DNA of 64,000 nucleotides from Bacteroidales bacterium. Its GTDB lineage: Bacteria; Bacteroidota; Bacteroidia; Bacteroidales; UBA932. The stretch covers positions 1-64,000 of the forward strand of contig JAFVQD010000003.1 of the NCBI GenBank assembly GCA_017504965.1, read 5' to 3'. This document shows positions 52,208 through 60,398 of this stretch, piece by piece (positions within the stretch are counted from its first letter, which is position 1; every line of letters starts with the position of its first letter). The notes below the pieces were generated by a model, which had not been told where the DNA came from, ran no database searches, and worked only from the letters and a program-made list of their open reading frames with translations. A program made the position numbers and the translations under genes.

Positions 52208-53422
52208 ATGGATATTAATGATATTAAAAATAGGTTCGGGATTATAGGACACGATCCCCGTCTGGAGGCCGCTATCAATACTGCACGTCAGATAGCCGGT
52301 ACGGATCTCTCTGTCCTTATCACCGGAGAGAGTGGAGTGGGAAAGGAGGTTATACCTAAGATTATCCATTCTTTAAGTCCGAGAAAACACAAGAACTATG
52401 TGGCCATAAACTGTGGTGCTATCCCAGAAGGGACCATAGAATCGGAGCTTTTCGGTCACGAAAAAGGTTCGTTTACAGGTGCCAATGAGGCCCGTAAAGG
52501 GTATTTTGAAGAGGCAAACGGAGGTACCATATTTCTGGATGAGGTGGGTGAACTGCCCCTCTCTACACAAGTGAGACTTTTGAGGGTACTTGAGACAGGA
52601 GAGTTTCTCAGAGTCGGTTCTTCAAAAGCGCAGAAGACAGATGTGCGTGTGATAGCGGCATCGAATATAAATTTTATGCACGCCATCAATACAGGCAAAT
52701 TCAGGGAAGATCTCTATTACAGGCTTAATGCTGTCCCTATCTACATCCCGCCATTGAGGGAGAGGAAAGGGGATATCCATCTCCTATTCAAGAAGTTCGC
52801 CCTCGATTTTGCTGACAAATATATGATGCCTGCAGTAAAGCTGGAGCCTGAGGCACAGGCCCTTTTGGAGTCTTACAGATGGACGGGCAATGTCCGTCAG
52901 CTCAAGAATGTGGCTGAGCAGATCTCCGTGCTGGAGAATGACAGGCACATTACAGCCCAGACCCTCAAAAAATACCTACCAGCTGAGGGCCCCGATATCC
53001 TCCCTGTGGTGGCCGGAGAGAGTCATAATATAGGTGGGGAGAGTTATACCGACAGGGATCTGATTTTCAAAATCCTCCTCCAGATGAACAAGATGAGGCA
53101 GGAGATAGATGAGCTCAAGGCCTCAATTGCCTCCGGCAATGTCACCCCTACTGAGCAGCAGACCCTCCCTGTCCCTATGCAGGCGCTCCCTGTCCATATA
53201 GGGAAGCAGTTTGACGACAGCATCACCGATGCCATCTCCGAGGAGGTGGAGGAGAAGCAGTCAGCCCCCAGGTCACTCTCTATTCAGGATGCCAACACTG
53301 AGCTAATTATCAAGGCTTTGGAGAAGCACCACAATAACAGGAAAGCGGCAGCTGAGGAGCTTGGAATTTCGGAGAGGACGCTCTACAGAAGGTTGAACGA
53401 TCTAAATAAGAAGGGGAAATAA
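52208..53422 (+). CDS. sigma-54-dependent transcriptional activator without receiver domain
   Basis: The 404-residue protein has an AAA+ domain from the very N-terminus: Walker A GESGVGKE (residues 40-47), the sigma-54 contact loop GSFTGA (87-92, usually GAFTGA), Walker B GTIFLDEVGEL and the sensor region FREDLYYRLN. A linker of about 120 residues leads to a Fis-type helix-turn-helix (NNRKAAAEELGISERTLYRRL) at the C-terminus. There is no response-regulator or ligand domain. It heads the operon with lptE and secG. Start is fixed by the -7 box and by alignment to the family's MDI-type beginning. Confidence 0.93.
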   Translation: MDINDIKNRFGIIGHDPRLEAAINTARQIAGTDLSVLITGESGVGKEVIPKIIHSLSPRKHKNYVAINCGAIPEGTIESELFGHEKGSFTGANEARKGYFEEANGGTIFLDEVGELPLSTQVRLLRVLETGEFLRVGSSKAQKTDVRVIAASNINFMHAINTGKFREDLYYRLNAVPIYIPPLRERKGDIHLLFKKFALDFADKYMMPAVKLEPEAQALLESYRWTGNVRQLKNVAEQISVLENDRHITAQTLKKYLPAEGPDILPVVAGESHNIGGESYTDRDLIFKILLQMNKMRQEIDELKASIASGNVTPTEQQTLPVPMQALPVHIGKQFDDSITDAISEEVEEKQSAPRSLSIQDANTELIIKALEKHHNNRKAAAEELGISERTLYRRLNDLNKKGK

Positions 53423-53423
53423 T

Positions 53424-53945
53424 ATGAGATTAAGTTCGAGATATATTTTGGCTTGCCTTATGGTGGCAATTATGCTCCCTATGGTTACCGGCTGCAGGAT
53501 TCAGTACAGCTTTTCGGGTACTTCGATCCAGCCGGATGTGAAGAGTTTTACTGTGGAATACTTCGAAAACAAGGCCCCCAGGATCAACCCTTCCCTTGCC
53601 AATGCCCTCTCAGAGGCGCTGATAGACAAGTACAGGAAGCTCACCCCACTGGAGATGTTGGAGGAGGGAGGAGACTTGCTGGTAGTTGGGACCATTACAG
53701 GGTATGATACCAAGCCGATAGCAGTGACAGCTGACGAGGTGGCCTCGCAGAACAGGCTCACCATATCGATCAAGCTCACCTATACCAACAAGCTCCATCC
53801 GGAAGAGGATTTTGAGAAGAGTTTCAGTGCTTTTGCAGACTACGATTCGATGCAGTCTTTTGATGCAGTAGAGGCGCAGCTGTGTGATGATATTATAGAG
53901 ATATTAGTGGAGGATATTTTCAATGCGACAGTGGCAAATTGGTAA
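53424..53945 (+). CDS. lptE: LPS assembly lipoprotein LptE-like
   Basis: The 173-residue product has a lipoprotein signal (LPMVTGC, Cys near residue 24) followed by RIQYSFSGTSIQPDVKSFTVEYFENKA, characteristic of Bacteroidota LptE. The C-terminus (FNATVANW) is also typical. LptE plugs the LptD barrel that inserts lipopolysaccharide into the outer membrane. It starts 1 base after the sigma-54 activator and overlaps the next gene by 23 bases, so the operon is tightly packed. Confidence 0.92.
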   Translation: MRLSSRYILACLMVAIMLPMVTGCRIQYSFSGTSIQPDVKSFTVEYFENKAPRINPSLANALSEALIDKYRKLTPLEMLEEGGDLLVVGTITGYDTKPIAVTADEVASQNRLTISIKLTYTNKLHPEEDFEKSFSAFADYDSMQSFDAVEAQLCDDIIEILVEDIFNATVANW

Positions 53946-54513
53946 AAATACCCCATCTGTGGTGGAGTTGGAGGATATCTTGAGGAGGTATCCCTGGTTC
54001 TCTGTAGGCCACAGGCAGATGTTTCTGCTGATGTCTGAGAAAGGTGCGGACTACTCATCTGAACTTATCAGGAAGGTGGCCCCCTATCTCTATAGCTGTG
54101 AGGATGTTGTAAAGGAGGTACGCCGTCGCGCAGACTCTCCTGTGCAGGAGGAGGTGGCAGAAGCCCAGACCGCACCTTCAGTTGTGGAATCGGTCAAAGA
54201 GAGGGAAATTTTCGTTGTGGGGGGAGACTACTTCGGAAAAGAGGATTATCAGATGGTGAAGGGGTCCGGGGATAATTACTTCGATTCGTACAAGGAGGCA
54301 CTCTCCTCCTCTGCAGATGTGAAAGCAAAGGTAGACAAGAGCAATGATCACTTCTCTGACGATGAATATTGTACAGAGACACTGGCCAAAATCTACCTCT
54401 CACAAGGTTGTTTAAAGAGGGCTATAGAAGTTTATGATAAACTTATTTTGTTATATCCGGAAAAAAGTACTTACTTTGCAACCCTTAAAGAAGAAATAAA
54501 GAAACAGTTATAG
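53923..54513 (+). CDS. hypothetical protein with TPR-like C-terminus
   Basis: The 196-residue protein has no signal peptide. The N-terminal part (SVVELEDILRRYPWFSVGHRQMFLLM) is helical. The middle is rich in Glu, Ser and Asp. The C-terminus CTETLAKIYLSQGCLKRAIEVYDKLILLYPEKSTYFA is one clear TPR-like helix pair. It lies between lptE and secG in an arrangement I recognise as common in Bacteroidales, but its function is unknown. It overlaps lptE by 23 bases and ends 2 bases before secG. Confidence 0.82.
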   Translation: MRQWQIGKNTPSVVELEDILRRYPWFSVGHRQMFLLMSEKGADYSSELIRKVAPYLYSCEDVVKEVRRRADSPVQEEVAEAQTAPSVVESVKEREIFVVGGDYFGKEDYQMVKGSGDNYFDSYKEALSSSADVKAKVDKSNDHFSDDEYCTETLAKIYLSQGCLKRAIEVYDKLILLYPEKSTYFATLKEEIKKQL

Positions 54514-54515
54514 AT

Positions 54516-54854
54516 ATGTACACAGTAATTTCAATCCTTATTATAATCGTAAGCATTTTGTTGACCATCGTGGTTTTGGTTCAAAACTCAAAAGGTGGTG
54601 GATTGGCTGCAAACTTCGCATCTGGTAACCAGACCTTCGGTGTCCGTCAGACAGCTGACTTTTTGGAGAAAGCTACCTGGACACTTGCTGCAGTTCTTAT
54701 CGGTCTTTGTATTTTGGTGACTGCATTTATCTCTACCGACAAAGGTGAAGATAAAGATACTATCCAGGAGAGACTTGAGCAGACAATTCCTGCTGAAGGA
54801 GCTCCAGAGTTCCCTGTTCTTCCTCAAGGCAACACAGAGACCCCTGCTAACTAA
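54516..54854 (+). CDS. secG: protein translocase subunit SecG
   Basis: The 112-residue inner-membrane protein has two helices (YTVISILIIIVSILLTIVVLV and AAVLIGLCILVTAF) joined by the SecG loop NSKGGGLAANFASGNQTFGVRQTADFLEKATW. It assists SecYEG protein export. A C-terminal charged tail of about 30 residues is longer than in E. coli SecG, common in this phylum. A strong terminator follows. Confidence 0.95.
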   Translation: MYTVISILIIIVSILLTIVVLVQNSKGGGLAANFASGNQTFGVRQTADFLEKATWTLAAVLIGLCILVTAFISTDKGEDKDTIQERLEQTIPAEGAPEFPVLPQGNTETPAN

Positions 54855-54879
54855 TATAAGGTAATACAGTGAATATGAG

Positions 54880-54907
54880 CCCGTTACTAAGTAGCGGGTT
54901 TTTTTAT
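54880..54907 (+). terminator. intrinsic terminator after secG
   Basis: A 7-bp stem with one wobble pair (CCCGTTA, 54880-54886, with TAGCGGG, 54892-54898) is followed by seven T residues. It closes the sigma-54 activator-lptE-TPR-secG operon. Confidence 0.87.
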
Positions 54908-54965
54908 TGTAAAAATATTTTAAAATTTTTAGTACTTTGTGATACAAGGTACTATATTTTTTATA

Positions 54966-54973
54966 TATATTTG
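54966..54973 (+). promoter_or_regulatory. -7 promoter box of the PspC-PadR-PspC operon
   Basis: TATATTTG matches the consensus and lies 30 bases before the ATG at 55004. A TTTG at 54936-54939 is a few bases further upstream than the ideal -33 position. Confidence 0.5.
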
Positions 54974-55003
54974 CAGTACAAAATAACTAATACTATATAA
55001 ACG

Positions 55004-55576
55004 ATGAAAAAAGTGATTAATGTAGGTATCGGCGGAAGGTCTTTTGTTATAGATGAAGATGCCTATCAGAGACTGGACGCCTATATAGAGCGTTTTAAAG
55101 AAAAAGTACAGATGGGGCTGCAGACCCAGGAGGTGATAGAGGAGGTGGAGATGAGGATTGCGGAGCTGTTTACAGAGTACCTTGGTCCCAGACAGGAGGT
55201 GGTGAATATCTCTATTGTGAATAAAGTGATCTCCCAGTTGGGTCTCCCTGACGGGACAGATGCAGATAAAGATTTTATGTCTAACAATAAAAATGATACA
55301 AATATGAATACTACCAAGAAATTTTACAGAGATCCCGACAACAAGACTATCGGAGGTGTGTGCAGCGGACTTGCCGCTTATCTCGATATAGATGTTACTC
55401 TCATCAGAATTATCTTTCTGGTCGCCTTGATCTGCGGATCATTGGGCTTTTGGGTGTATGTCATCTTCTGGATCGTGGCACCTATAGCCAAGAGTGCCTC
55501 TGACAAATGTGAGATGAGGGGTCTCCCCATTACAGCAGAAAACCTGAAAAGATTTTCAAGTTCATCAAAGAAATAA
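55004..55576 (+). CDS. PspC-domain membrane protein, short form
   Basis: The 190-residue protein has an N-terminal helical domain (residues 1-90; KVINVGIGGRSFVIDEDAYQRLDAYI and IEEVEMRIAELFTEYLG) shared with the long PspC protein of the same operon. A PspC domain follows: KKFYRDPDNKTIGGVCSGLAAYLDIDVTLIRIIFLV (about 103-138), with two membrane segments. It is likely an inner-membrane stress-related protein. The shared N-terminal domain suggests the two PspC proteins associate, possibly with PadR control. Confidence 0.87.
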   Translation: MKKVINVGIGGRSFVIDEDAYQRLDAYIERFKEKVQMGLQTQEVIEEVEMRIAELFTEYLGPRQEVVNISIVNKVISQLGLPDGTDADKDFMSNNKNDTNMNTTKKFYRDPDNKTIGGVCSGLAAYLDIDVTLIRIIFLVALICGSLGFWVYVIFWIVAPIAKSASDKCEMRGLPITAENLKRFSSSSKK

Positions 55577-55588
55577 ACAGTCATTGTT

Positions 55589-55924
55589 ATGGAAGTGATC
55601 AATAATTCAGATAATGTGAAGTCTCAGATGAGGAAGGGGATACTGGAGTATTGCATCCTGGGGATTCTGAATAAGAAGGATTCCTATGCATCCTCCATTA
55701 TTGCCGAACTGAAGGAGGCCAAGATGATAGTGGTCGAGGGTACCCTCTATCCGCTGCTCATCCGCCAGAAGAATCAGGGGCTGCTCACATACAGATGGGA
55801 GGAGTCTACTCAGGGGCCCCCGAGAAAATACTACTCCATCACGGAGAAGGGGAGAGCACAGCTGGCCGAGATGGATATTGTATGGAATGAGATGGTAGAA
55901 ACAATTAATCTTATCAGAAAATGA
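55589..55924 (+). CDS. PadR-family transcriptional regulator
   Basis: The 111-residue protein is a winged-helix PadR: MRKGILEYCILGILNKKDSYASSIIAELKEAKMIVVEGTLYPLLIRQKNQGLLTYRW (reported here in part) with the typical EGTLYPLL recognition helix, and a short C-terminal dimerisation helix. It lies between two PspC genes, overlapping the second by 4 bases. By analogy with other Bacteroidota PspC-PadR operons it probably represses its own operon under some envelope signal; the signal is unknown. Confidence 0.92.
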   Translation: MEVINNSDNVKSQMRKGILEYCILGILNKKDSYASSIIAELKEAKMIVVEGTLYPLLIRQKNQGLLTYRWEESTQGPPRKYYSITEKGRAQLAEMDIVWNEMVETINLIRK

Positions 55925-57360
55925 AGAAAGTGGTAAAAGTAAGTATAGGTAATATAGCGTTCACTCTGGAGGAGGCTGCCCATTCCGAACTGAAAGGGTA
56001 TCTGGACTCCTTGGAGCAGCACTATGCATCGAAGGAGGGGGGAAGTGAGATCGTCGAAGGGATAGAGGAGCGTATAGCAGAGCTTTTGATCGAGAGGGGC
56101 TACTCTCAAAATGTGGTGACAGTGGATGCTGTCAGGGAGGTGATGTCCATTCTGGGTCTTCCCGAGGAGATAGAGGCTGAGTCTGAAAGCCAGGAGCCAA
56201 AGGAGCCTCTCAAAAAGAAACTTTACAGAAATCTTCAGGATCAGAAGCTGGGGGGTGTATGCTCAGGTATAGCGAGCTATTTTGCCATCGACGCTTCTGT
56301 CATAAGGATCATCACTGTAGTATTGGGATTGGTCTCAGCCATATCGAGTGACGGTGCCGGGCTTGGATTTTTTATTCTCCTATATTTTGCACTATGGGCA
56401 ATTATCCCCGGAGCGAAGACTGTCGAGCAGAGGTGCAGAATGAGAGGTGAGGATACCACTGTCAACACCATTGAGAAAAATGTAAAAGAGGGTGTGGACG
56501 AGATAGTGAACAGCAGTTTCGGGAAGGGTCTGGTGAAGGTGGTAAATATCCTGTTGGGACTGCTACTGGTAATGATAGGTGTTTCCGGCTTGGGTGTAGC
56601 GGCATTTGTGGTGTTTGGTGCAGGGATATCATTGCTTGGACTCTCTATCCTCTCCGGTGTCTCTGCCGGTATGTCGATAGCCATAAATATCCTCTTCGCT
56701 CTGGTGGTACTCCTTCCGTTCGTGGGTATGCTCTATGGTGGGATTATGCTTCTGTTCCATCTGAAATCCCCCAGATGGAGACCGGGGCTGATCAATTTTA
56801 TAGTGTGGTTTCTGGCTTGTATTGCACTTGGTGCCTCTCTGGTCAAGGTCTCTTCAGACTACTGGGACTGTGATTCGAGAAGGGATGTGGAGAATATAGC
56901 CATCACATCGGATACCTTATATATAAGATATGCAGATGTGGAGCTGTATCGTGATCAGGAGGTATATATAAACGCATCCCGCTCTGAGTATGATCTTTTC
57001 TATCTTGACAGATCAGACAAGTCGCTGTCGGTGACATCATATCCGGAACTTGACTTGCGCAGAGATGCTGACCAGGCCGGGATGGTAAAGTCATACTATG
57101 AGATCTTCCCCAAGACTCTCTCTTTCGAGGAGTGGCAGAGTGATTCGATAAAAAATCTCTATGACTTTAAAGAGAATGTCCTGACACTGTACCCTTTGGT
57201 GTACGATAAGGCCCATCATATGAAAGTGTTTGATAGAGAGGTGGTTCTATATGTGCCTGACCACGTGAAAGTGATAGTGGAGAACCCGGTGTATCACGAT
57301 TTTACCAAATCGGTGGAGTACTCCGATATAAAATTTGTAAAAAAATATATATTGGATTAA
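55921..57360 (+). CDS. PspC-domain membrane protein, long form with periplasmic domain
   Basis: The 479-residue protein starts with the same helical domain as the short form (VVKVSIGNIAFTLEEAAHSEL, VEGIEERIAELLIERG), followed by a PspC domain (KLYRNLQDQKLGGVCSGIASYFAIDASVIRII, about 98-130). Four to five membrane segments fill residues 115-305. The last 165 residues form a polar, mainly beta domain (IAITSDTLYIRYADVELY, VTSYPELDLRRD, KVIVENPVYHDF) likely in the periplasm. It overlaps padR by 4 bases. The extra domain may sense envelope state; this is inferred. Confidence 0.87.
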   Translation: MKKVVKVSIGNIAFTLEEAAHSELKGYLDSLEQHYASKEGGSEIVEGIEERIAELLIERGYSQNVVTVDAVREVMSILGLPEEIEAESESQEPKEPLKKKLYRNLQDQKLGGVCSGIASYFAIDASVIRIITVVLGLVSAISSDGAGLGFFILLYFALWAIIPGAKTVEQRCRMRGEDTTVNTIEKNVKEGVDEIVNSSFGKGLVKVVNILLGLLLVMIGVSGLGVAAFVVFGAGISLLGLSILSGVSAGMSIAINILFALVVLLPFVGMLYGGIMLLFHLKSPRWRPGLINFIVWFLACIALGASLVKVSSDYWDCDSRRDVENIAITSDTLYIRYADVELYRDQEVYINASRSEYDLFYLDRSDKSLSVTSYPELDLRRDADQAGMVKSYYEIFPKTLSFEEWQSDSIKNLYDFKENVLTLYPLVYDKAHHMKVFDREVVLYVPDHVKVIVENPVYHDFTKSVEYSDIKFVKKYILD

Positions 57361-57395
57361 ACCTTAGGACAGTACCATAGTCAAATAAATAGGTC

Positions 57396-57460
57396 TTCCG
57401 TAATACGGAAACCCGATACCCCGTCCAAGTCTTGTGCAGAGGATTTGGACGGGTTATGTT
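57396..57460 (+). terminator. two adjacent hairpins after the PspC operon
   Basis: First is TTCCGTA-A-TACGGAA (57396-57410), a near-perfect 15-base palindrome. Second is a 9-bp stem (CCCGTCCAA, 57420-57428, with 57445-57453) with a 16-base loop, followed by TTATGTTTTTA on the plus strand. The second probably terminates the PspC operon. The first may be a protein-binding site or extra structure. The minus-strand gene ends 25 bases further on. Confidence 0.55.
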
Positions 57461-57477
57461 TTTATATGGGGGCTATG

Positions 57478-58737
57478 CTACTCTCTGACCAGAGGCATTG
57501 TCATACATCGTGCACCTCCGCCGCCTCGAGGAAGTTCTGATCCCTCTATAGTGACCACGCACCTCTTGTCCCCTTCCACGGAGGCTTTCCCATTGATAAC
57601 ATCCCAGGCCGGGATAATCTCAAATCCGTGGTTGGCAAGTTCGTTGAGGGTGTTGGTATTTCTGGCGTAGGAGAGGACTTTGCCGGGGGCAAAGGCGAAG
57701 AAATTGGCACCGCTGTGCCACTGCTCTCTCTCTTGGTTCCATTCGTCGTCACGGCCTCCGCAGATGACAGGTTCGAGGTCCATCCCCAGACTCTTTAGCA
57801 CCCTGGGTAGGTTATGGGCGTGGCTGATTCTGGATACTTTGCCATTGTCTATGGTGATATGGACAGTCTGGTACTGGTTGTCCCTGAGGATCAGAGGTTC
57901 GAAGACCATACATTTGTCGTGGTCCAGAAGGGTGAATACCATATCGAGGTGGATAAATGATTCGGGGGTGGATGGGAGCTGCTGCACTATGATGTGCTTT
58001 TGCCCTTGGGGGGCAATGTGGCAGAGCTGCGACACCAGCATATCTATACCCTGGGTGCTGGTGCGGACGCCGTTCCCTATCAGCAGGATGTCCTCTCTGG
58101 CGATGAGGATATCACCACCTTCCATATATATATCTTTATTGCCCGGCTGGAAGTTGTGGGCATTGATGATTCCGCATTGGAACTCACCACTCCCTTTGTA
58201 GATAGCCTCCATTATGAGGGATTCCCTCATCCTTACTTTGTTTGCCATACGGCAGATCAGTGCGTGGTTCCCGATGGTGACCGAAGCATCCCTGGTGAAG
58301 TAGAAGTTGTACAGAGGGAAGAGTGCGTAGTGGTCCTCGTTCAGAAATGCAGTGAGGGTGTCCATCCGTGATGGAAGCCCCTCGATCAGGACGCGTGCCA
58401 ATTCTGCGGAGGGCATCTGCATCAGCATATCAAAATAGTTGGTAACCCCCTCCGAGATGCAGATCTTGCCTATCAGAGACTGCCTTTCGAGGATATTGTC
58501 CAGAACTTTGGTCAGGAGGTCCTTTACGTAAACCACCTCTGCTACTTTGCTCAGCACACCACTGAGCTGCCTGTACTCGTTCTGTGCGATGGAAAGGTTC
58601 AAAATATCGCTGTAAAGGGCCCTTTGGGCATTTTTTGGGGTCATATTTTCCACCTCTGCACCCGGGCTGTGGAGGAGCACTTTGCGGAGGGTTCCGATTT
58701 CGGAATTGATCTGTATTTTAGTGGCTGAATGGTTCAT
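57478..58737 (-). CDS. arginine deiminase-family protein
   Basis: The 419-residue protein has the features of arginine deiminase, which converts arginine to citrulline and ammonia: GTLRKVLLHSPG near the start, NFYFTRDASVTIG, MEGGDILI, the catalytic His in HLDMVFT, and the nucleophile Cys411 in GGGGARCMTMPL. Length matches bacterial ArcA. No ornithine carbamoyltransferase or carbamate kinase lies nearby, so a complete ADI energy pathway is not shown here. It is the last gene of a yraN-guanylyltransferase operon, with a 1-base gap. Confidence 0.9.
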   Translation of the reverse strand: MNHSATKIQINSEIGTLRKVLLHSPGAEVENMTPKNAQRALYSDILNLSIAQNEYRQLSGVLSKVAEVVYVKDLLTKVLDNILERQSLIGKICISEGVTNYFDMLMQMPSAELARVLIEGLPSRMDTLTAFLNEDHYALFPLYNFYFTRDASVTIGNHALICRMANKVRMRESLIMEAIYKGSGEFQCGIINAHNFQPGNKDIYMEGGDILIAREDILLIGNGVRTSTQGIDMLVSQLCHIAPQGQKHIIVQQLPSTPESFIHLDMVFTLLDHDKCMVFEPLILRDNQYQTVHITIDNGKVSRISHAHNLPRVLKSLGMDLEPVICGGRDDEWNQEREQWHSGANFFAFAPGKVLSYARNTNTLNELANHGFEIIPAWDVINGKASVEGDKRCVVTIEGSELPRGGGGARCMTMPLVRE

Positions 58738-58738
58738 T

Positions 58739-59836
58739 TTACTGGTATTTTGTCTTATCGTGAACGGTGAGATCGGTCATCATATTCTTGAAGCGGACAG
58801 GATCGCGGGGGCATATCATCAGGACATCAGGGGTGTTGACTATCATAAAGTCGTCGAGACCTTTGATAGCCAGAAGTTTGTCTTTTTCTGTGTTCATAAT
58901 TATACATCCATTCATCTTGTCCATCATCAGTTCGTCACACTTGATGTAGTTCTGGGCAGGGTCTTTGTCGGCGTGCATATACAGTGACTCCCAAGTGCCG
59001 AGATCAGACCAGCCGAAAGAGGCTTTGAATACACACGCTTTGGAGGTCCGCTCCATAACACCATAGTCGATAGAGATGCTGGGGCAGTCGTTGTATATGG
59101 TATCTATGTATGCCTGCTCTTTGTCGGTGTAGTAATACTTGTCCCCCTGGGAGAAGAGATTTGCCACTTCGGGCAGACACCCCTCCATCTCCCTTTTGAT
59201 GCTCTTCACATTCCAGACGAAGATGCCGGAGTTCCATAGGAATTCACCGCTGTCTACGAGGACTTTGGCCATATCGTAAGATGGCTTCTCTGTGAAAGTC
59301 TTAACCCTATAGGCGATGTGCCCGTCGATATTCTGATATTCGCTCACCTCCTTCTGGATATATCCGTAGGCGGTCTCCGGTCGGGTGGGCTCGATGCCTA
59401 TAGTAAGCAGATCATCGTGGGTCTTGGCATAATCCAGTGCCGAGGATATGGTACTCAGGTAGAGACTCTCGTTCGATATGAAATGGTCCGAGGGTGTGAT
59501 GACCATAGTGGCATCAGGGTTCTTATGGTAAAGTTTGGAGGCAGCATAGGCGATACAAGGGGCTGTATTCCTGCGATAAGGCTCCAGAAGGATATTTTCG
59601 GGAGGTATATCGGGAAGGTGCTCCATCACCAGATCACCGTATTGGTGAGATGTGACTACAAGTATGTTTTCAGGTTTGACAATCTGGACCATACGGTCGT
59701 ATGTCTGCTGTATGAAACTCCTTCCTGTCCCGAGTATGTCGAGGAACTGCTTGGGAAGTGAATTTCTGCTAATGGGCCAGAAGCGGCTCCCTATTCCGCC
59801 GGCCATAATCACACAATAATAATTTTTGTCTATCAT
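58739..59836 (-). CDS. mannose-1-phosphate guanylyltransferase
   Basis: The 365-residue enzyme makes GDP-mannose for surface polysaccharides. It opens YYCVIMAGGIGSRFWPISR, the nucleotidyltransferase motif, and has FGWSDLGTWESLY, VNTPDVLMICPRD and EKPSYDMAKVLVDSGEFLWNSGIF, the FVEKP-like region. It lacks the C-terminal phosphomannose isomerase domain of bifunctional enzymes. The ATG at 59836 is used; the codons upstream lie in the end of yraN. It is between yraN and the arginine deiminase gene. Confidence 0.95.
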   Translation of the reverse strand: MIDKNYYCVIMAGGIGSRFWPISRNSLPKQFLDILGTGRSFIQQTYDRMVQIVKPENILVVTSHQYGDLVMEHLPDIPPENILLEPYRRNTAPCIAYAASKLYHKNPDATMVITPSDHFISNESLYLSTISSALDYAKTHDDLLTIGIEPTRPETAYGYIQKEVSEYQNIDGHIAYRVKTFTEKPSYDMAKVLVDSGEFLWNSGIFVWNVKSIKREMEGCLPEVANLFSQGDKYYYTDKEQAYIDTIYNDCPSISIDYGVMERTSKACVFKASFGWSDLGTWESLYMHADKDPAQNYIKCDELMMDKMNGCIIMNTEKDKLLAIKGLDDFMIVNTPDVLMICPRDPVRFKNMMTDLTVHDKTKYQ

Positions 59837-59840
59837 ATCT

Positions 59841-60200
59841 CTATATGTATAGGGGGATGATAGCCCCCTCCAAATACTCAATATTATACTCGTGCTCTAT
59901 ATATGTGACAGATACTATGTCGAAAATAATCTCCTTTTTGATCCTGTATCTCTTCGCATATGCAGATGCTGCCCTGAAAAGGTGTCTCTGCTTGGTCTTG
60001 TCCACAGAATCTGCCGGTGATACCAGATAGGGGTAGCTCCTTGACTTCACCTCCACAATATGGATGAACCTCTCATCTTCCATAATGAGGTCTATCTCCA
60101 GATGACCGCATCTCCAGTTTCTCTCCCGCATCTTCAGACCCCTCTCCAAAAGGTATTCCAAAGCTATATCCTCCCCCACCTTACCCTTTATTCTCTCCAT
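59841..60200 (-). CDS. YraN family (UPF0102) endonuclease-like protein
   Basis: The 119-residue protein has the UPF0102 pattern: GKVGEDIALEYLLERGLKMRERNWR, then EIDLIMEDERFIHIVEVKSR with the D-(x)n-E-x-K metal site of restriction-like nucleases, and KQRHLFRAASAYAKRY. The biological role is unproven, though recombination links have been suggested in other bacteria. It is the first gene of its operon and is divergent from metK. Confidence 0.92.
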   Translation of the reverse strand: MERIKGKVGEDIALEYLLERGLKMRERNWRCGHLEIDLIMEDERFIHIVEVKSRSYPYLVSPADSVDKTKQRHLFRAASAYAKRYRIKKEIIFDIVSVTYIEHEYNIEYLEGAIIPLYI

Positions 60201-60260
60201 TTTCTCTGTATATATCCTTACAAATTTAATAAAAGATGTTTTAATTTAAAAAATGTTACA

Positions 60261-60268
60261 TACCTTTG
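60261..60268 (+). promoter_or_regulatory. -7 promoter box of the metK leader
   Basis: TACCTTTG fits TAnnTTTG. Transcription should begin near 60273, leaving a leader of about 125 bases that contains the SAM-II aptamer and terminator. Confidence 0.6.
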
Positions 60269-60281
60269 CCCCCGTTAAAAA

Positions 60282-60335
60282 CAATGTGGATAGATTTGAC
60301 TGCTTGCAACCACACCAAAAATGCTAAAATCGCAT
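60282..60335 (+). promoter_or_regulatory. SAM-II riboswitch aptamer upstream of metK
   Basis: The sequence reproduces the SAM-II (SAM_alpha) core in order: P1 left strand TGTGG (60285-60289), loop GATTTGACTGCTTGCAA (60293-60309), P1 right strand CCACA (60310-60314) and AAAAATGCTAAAATC (60317-60331). The pseudoknot can form between GATTT (60293-60297) and AAATC (60327-60331). Three extra bases (ATA) separate P1 from the loop compared with the crystallised aptamer. SAM is the product of the downstream gene, metK. The recognition rests on remembered consensus, not on a covariance search. Confidence 0.82.
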
Positions 60336-60360
60336 ATTTAGACTATGGTCTTGTCATGTC

Positions 60361-60391
60361 AAATCTCTTCACTCCAAGAAGAGATTTTTTT
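60361..60391 (+). terminator. riboswitch-controlled intrinsic terminator before metK
   Basis: A perfect 9-bp stem (AAATCTCTT, 60361-60369, with AAGAGATTT, 60379-60387) runs directly into seven T residues, 8 bases before the metK ATG. Its left arm overlaps GTCAAATC (60358-60365), which can instead pair perfectly with GATTTGAC (60293-60300) in the aptamer loop. Pseudoknot and antiterminator therefore compete for the same GATTT. Predicted outcome: SAM bound, terminator forms and metK is off; no SAM, the antiterminator forms. Confidence 0.8.
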
Positions 60392-60398
60392 ATTTGTT

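Noticed and set aside
60345..60398. N-terminal extension of MetK from an upstream start
   Set aside because: These codons are the riboswitch expression platform; canonical MetK starts at 60399.
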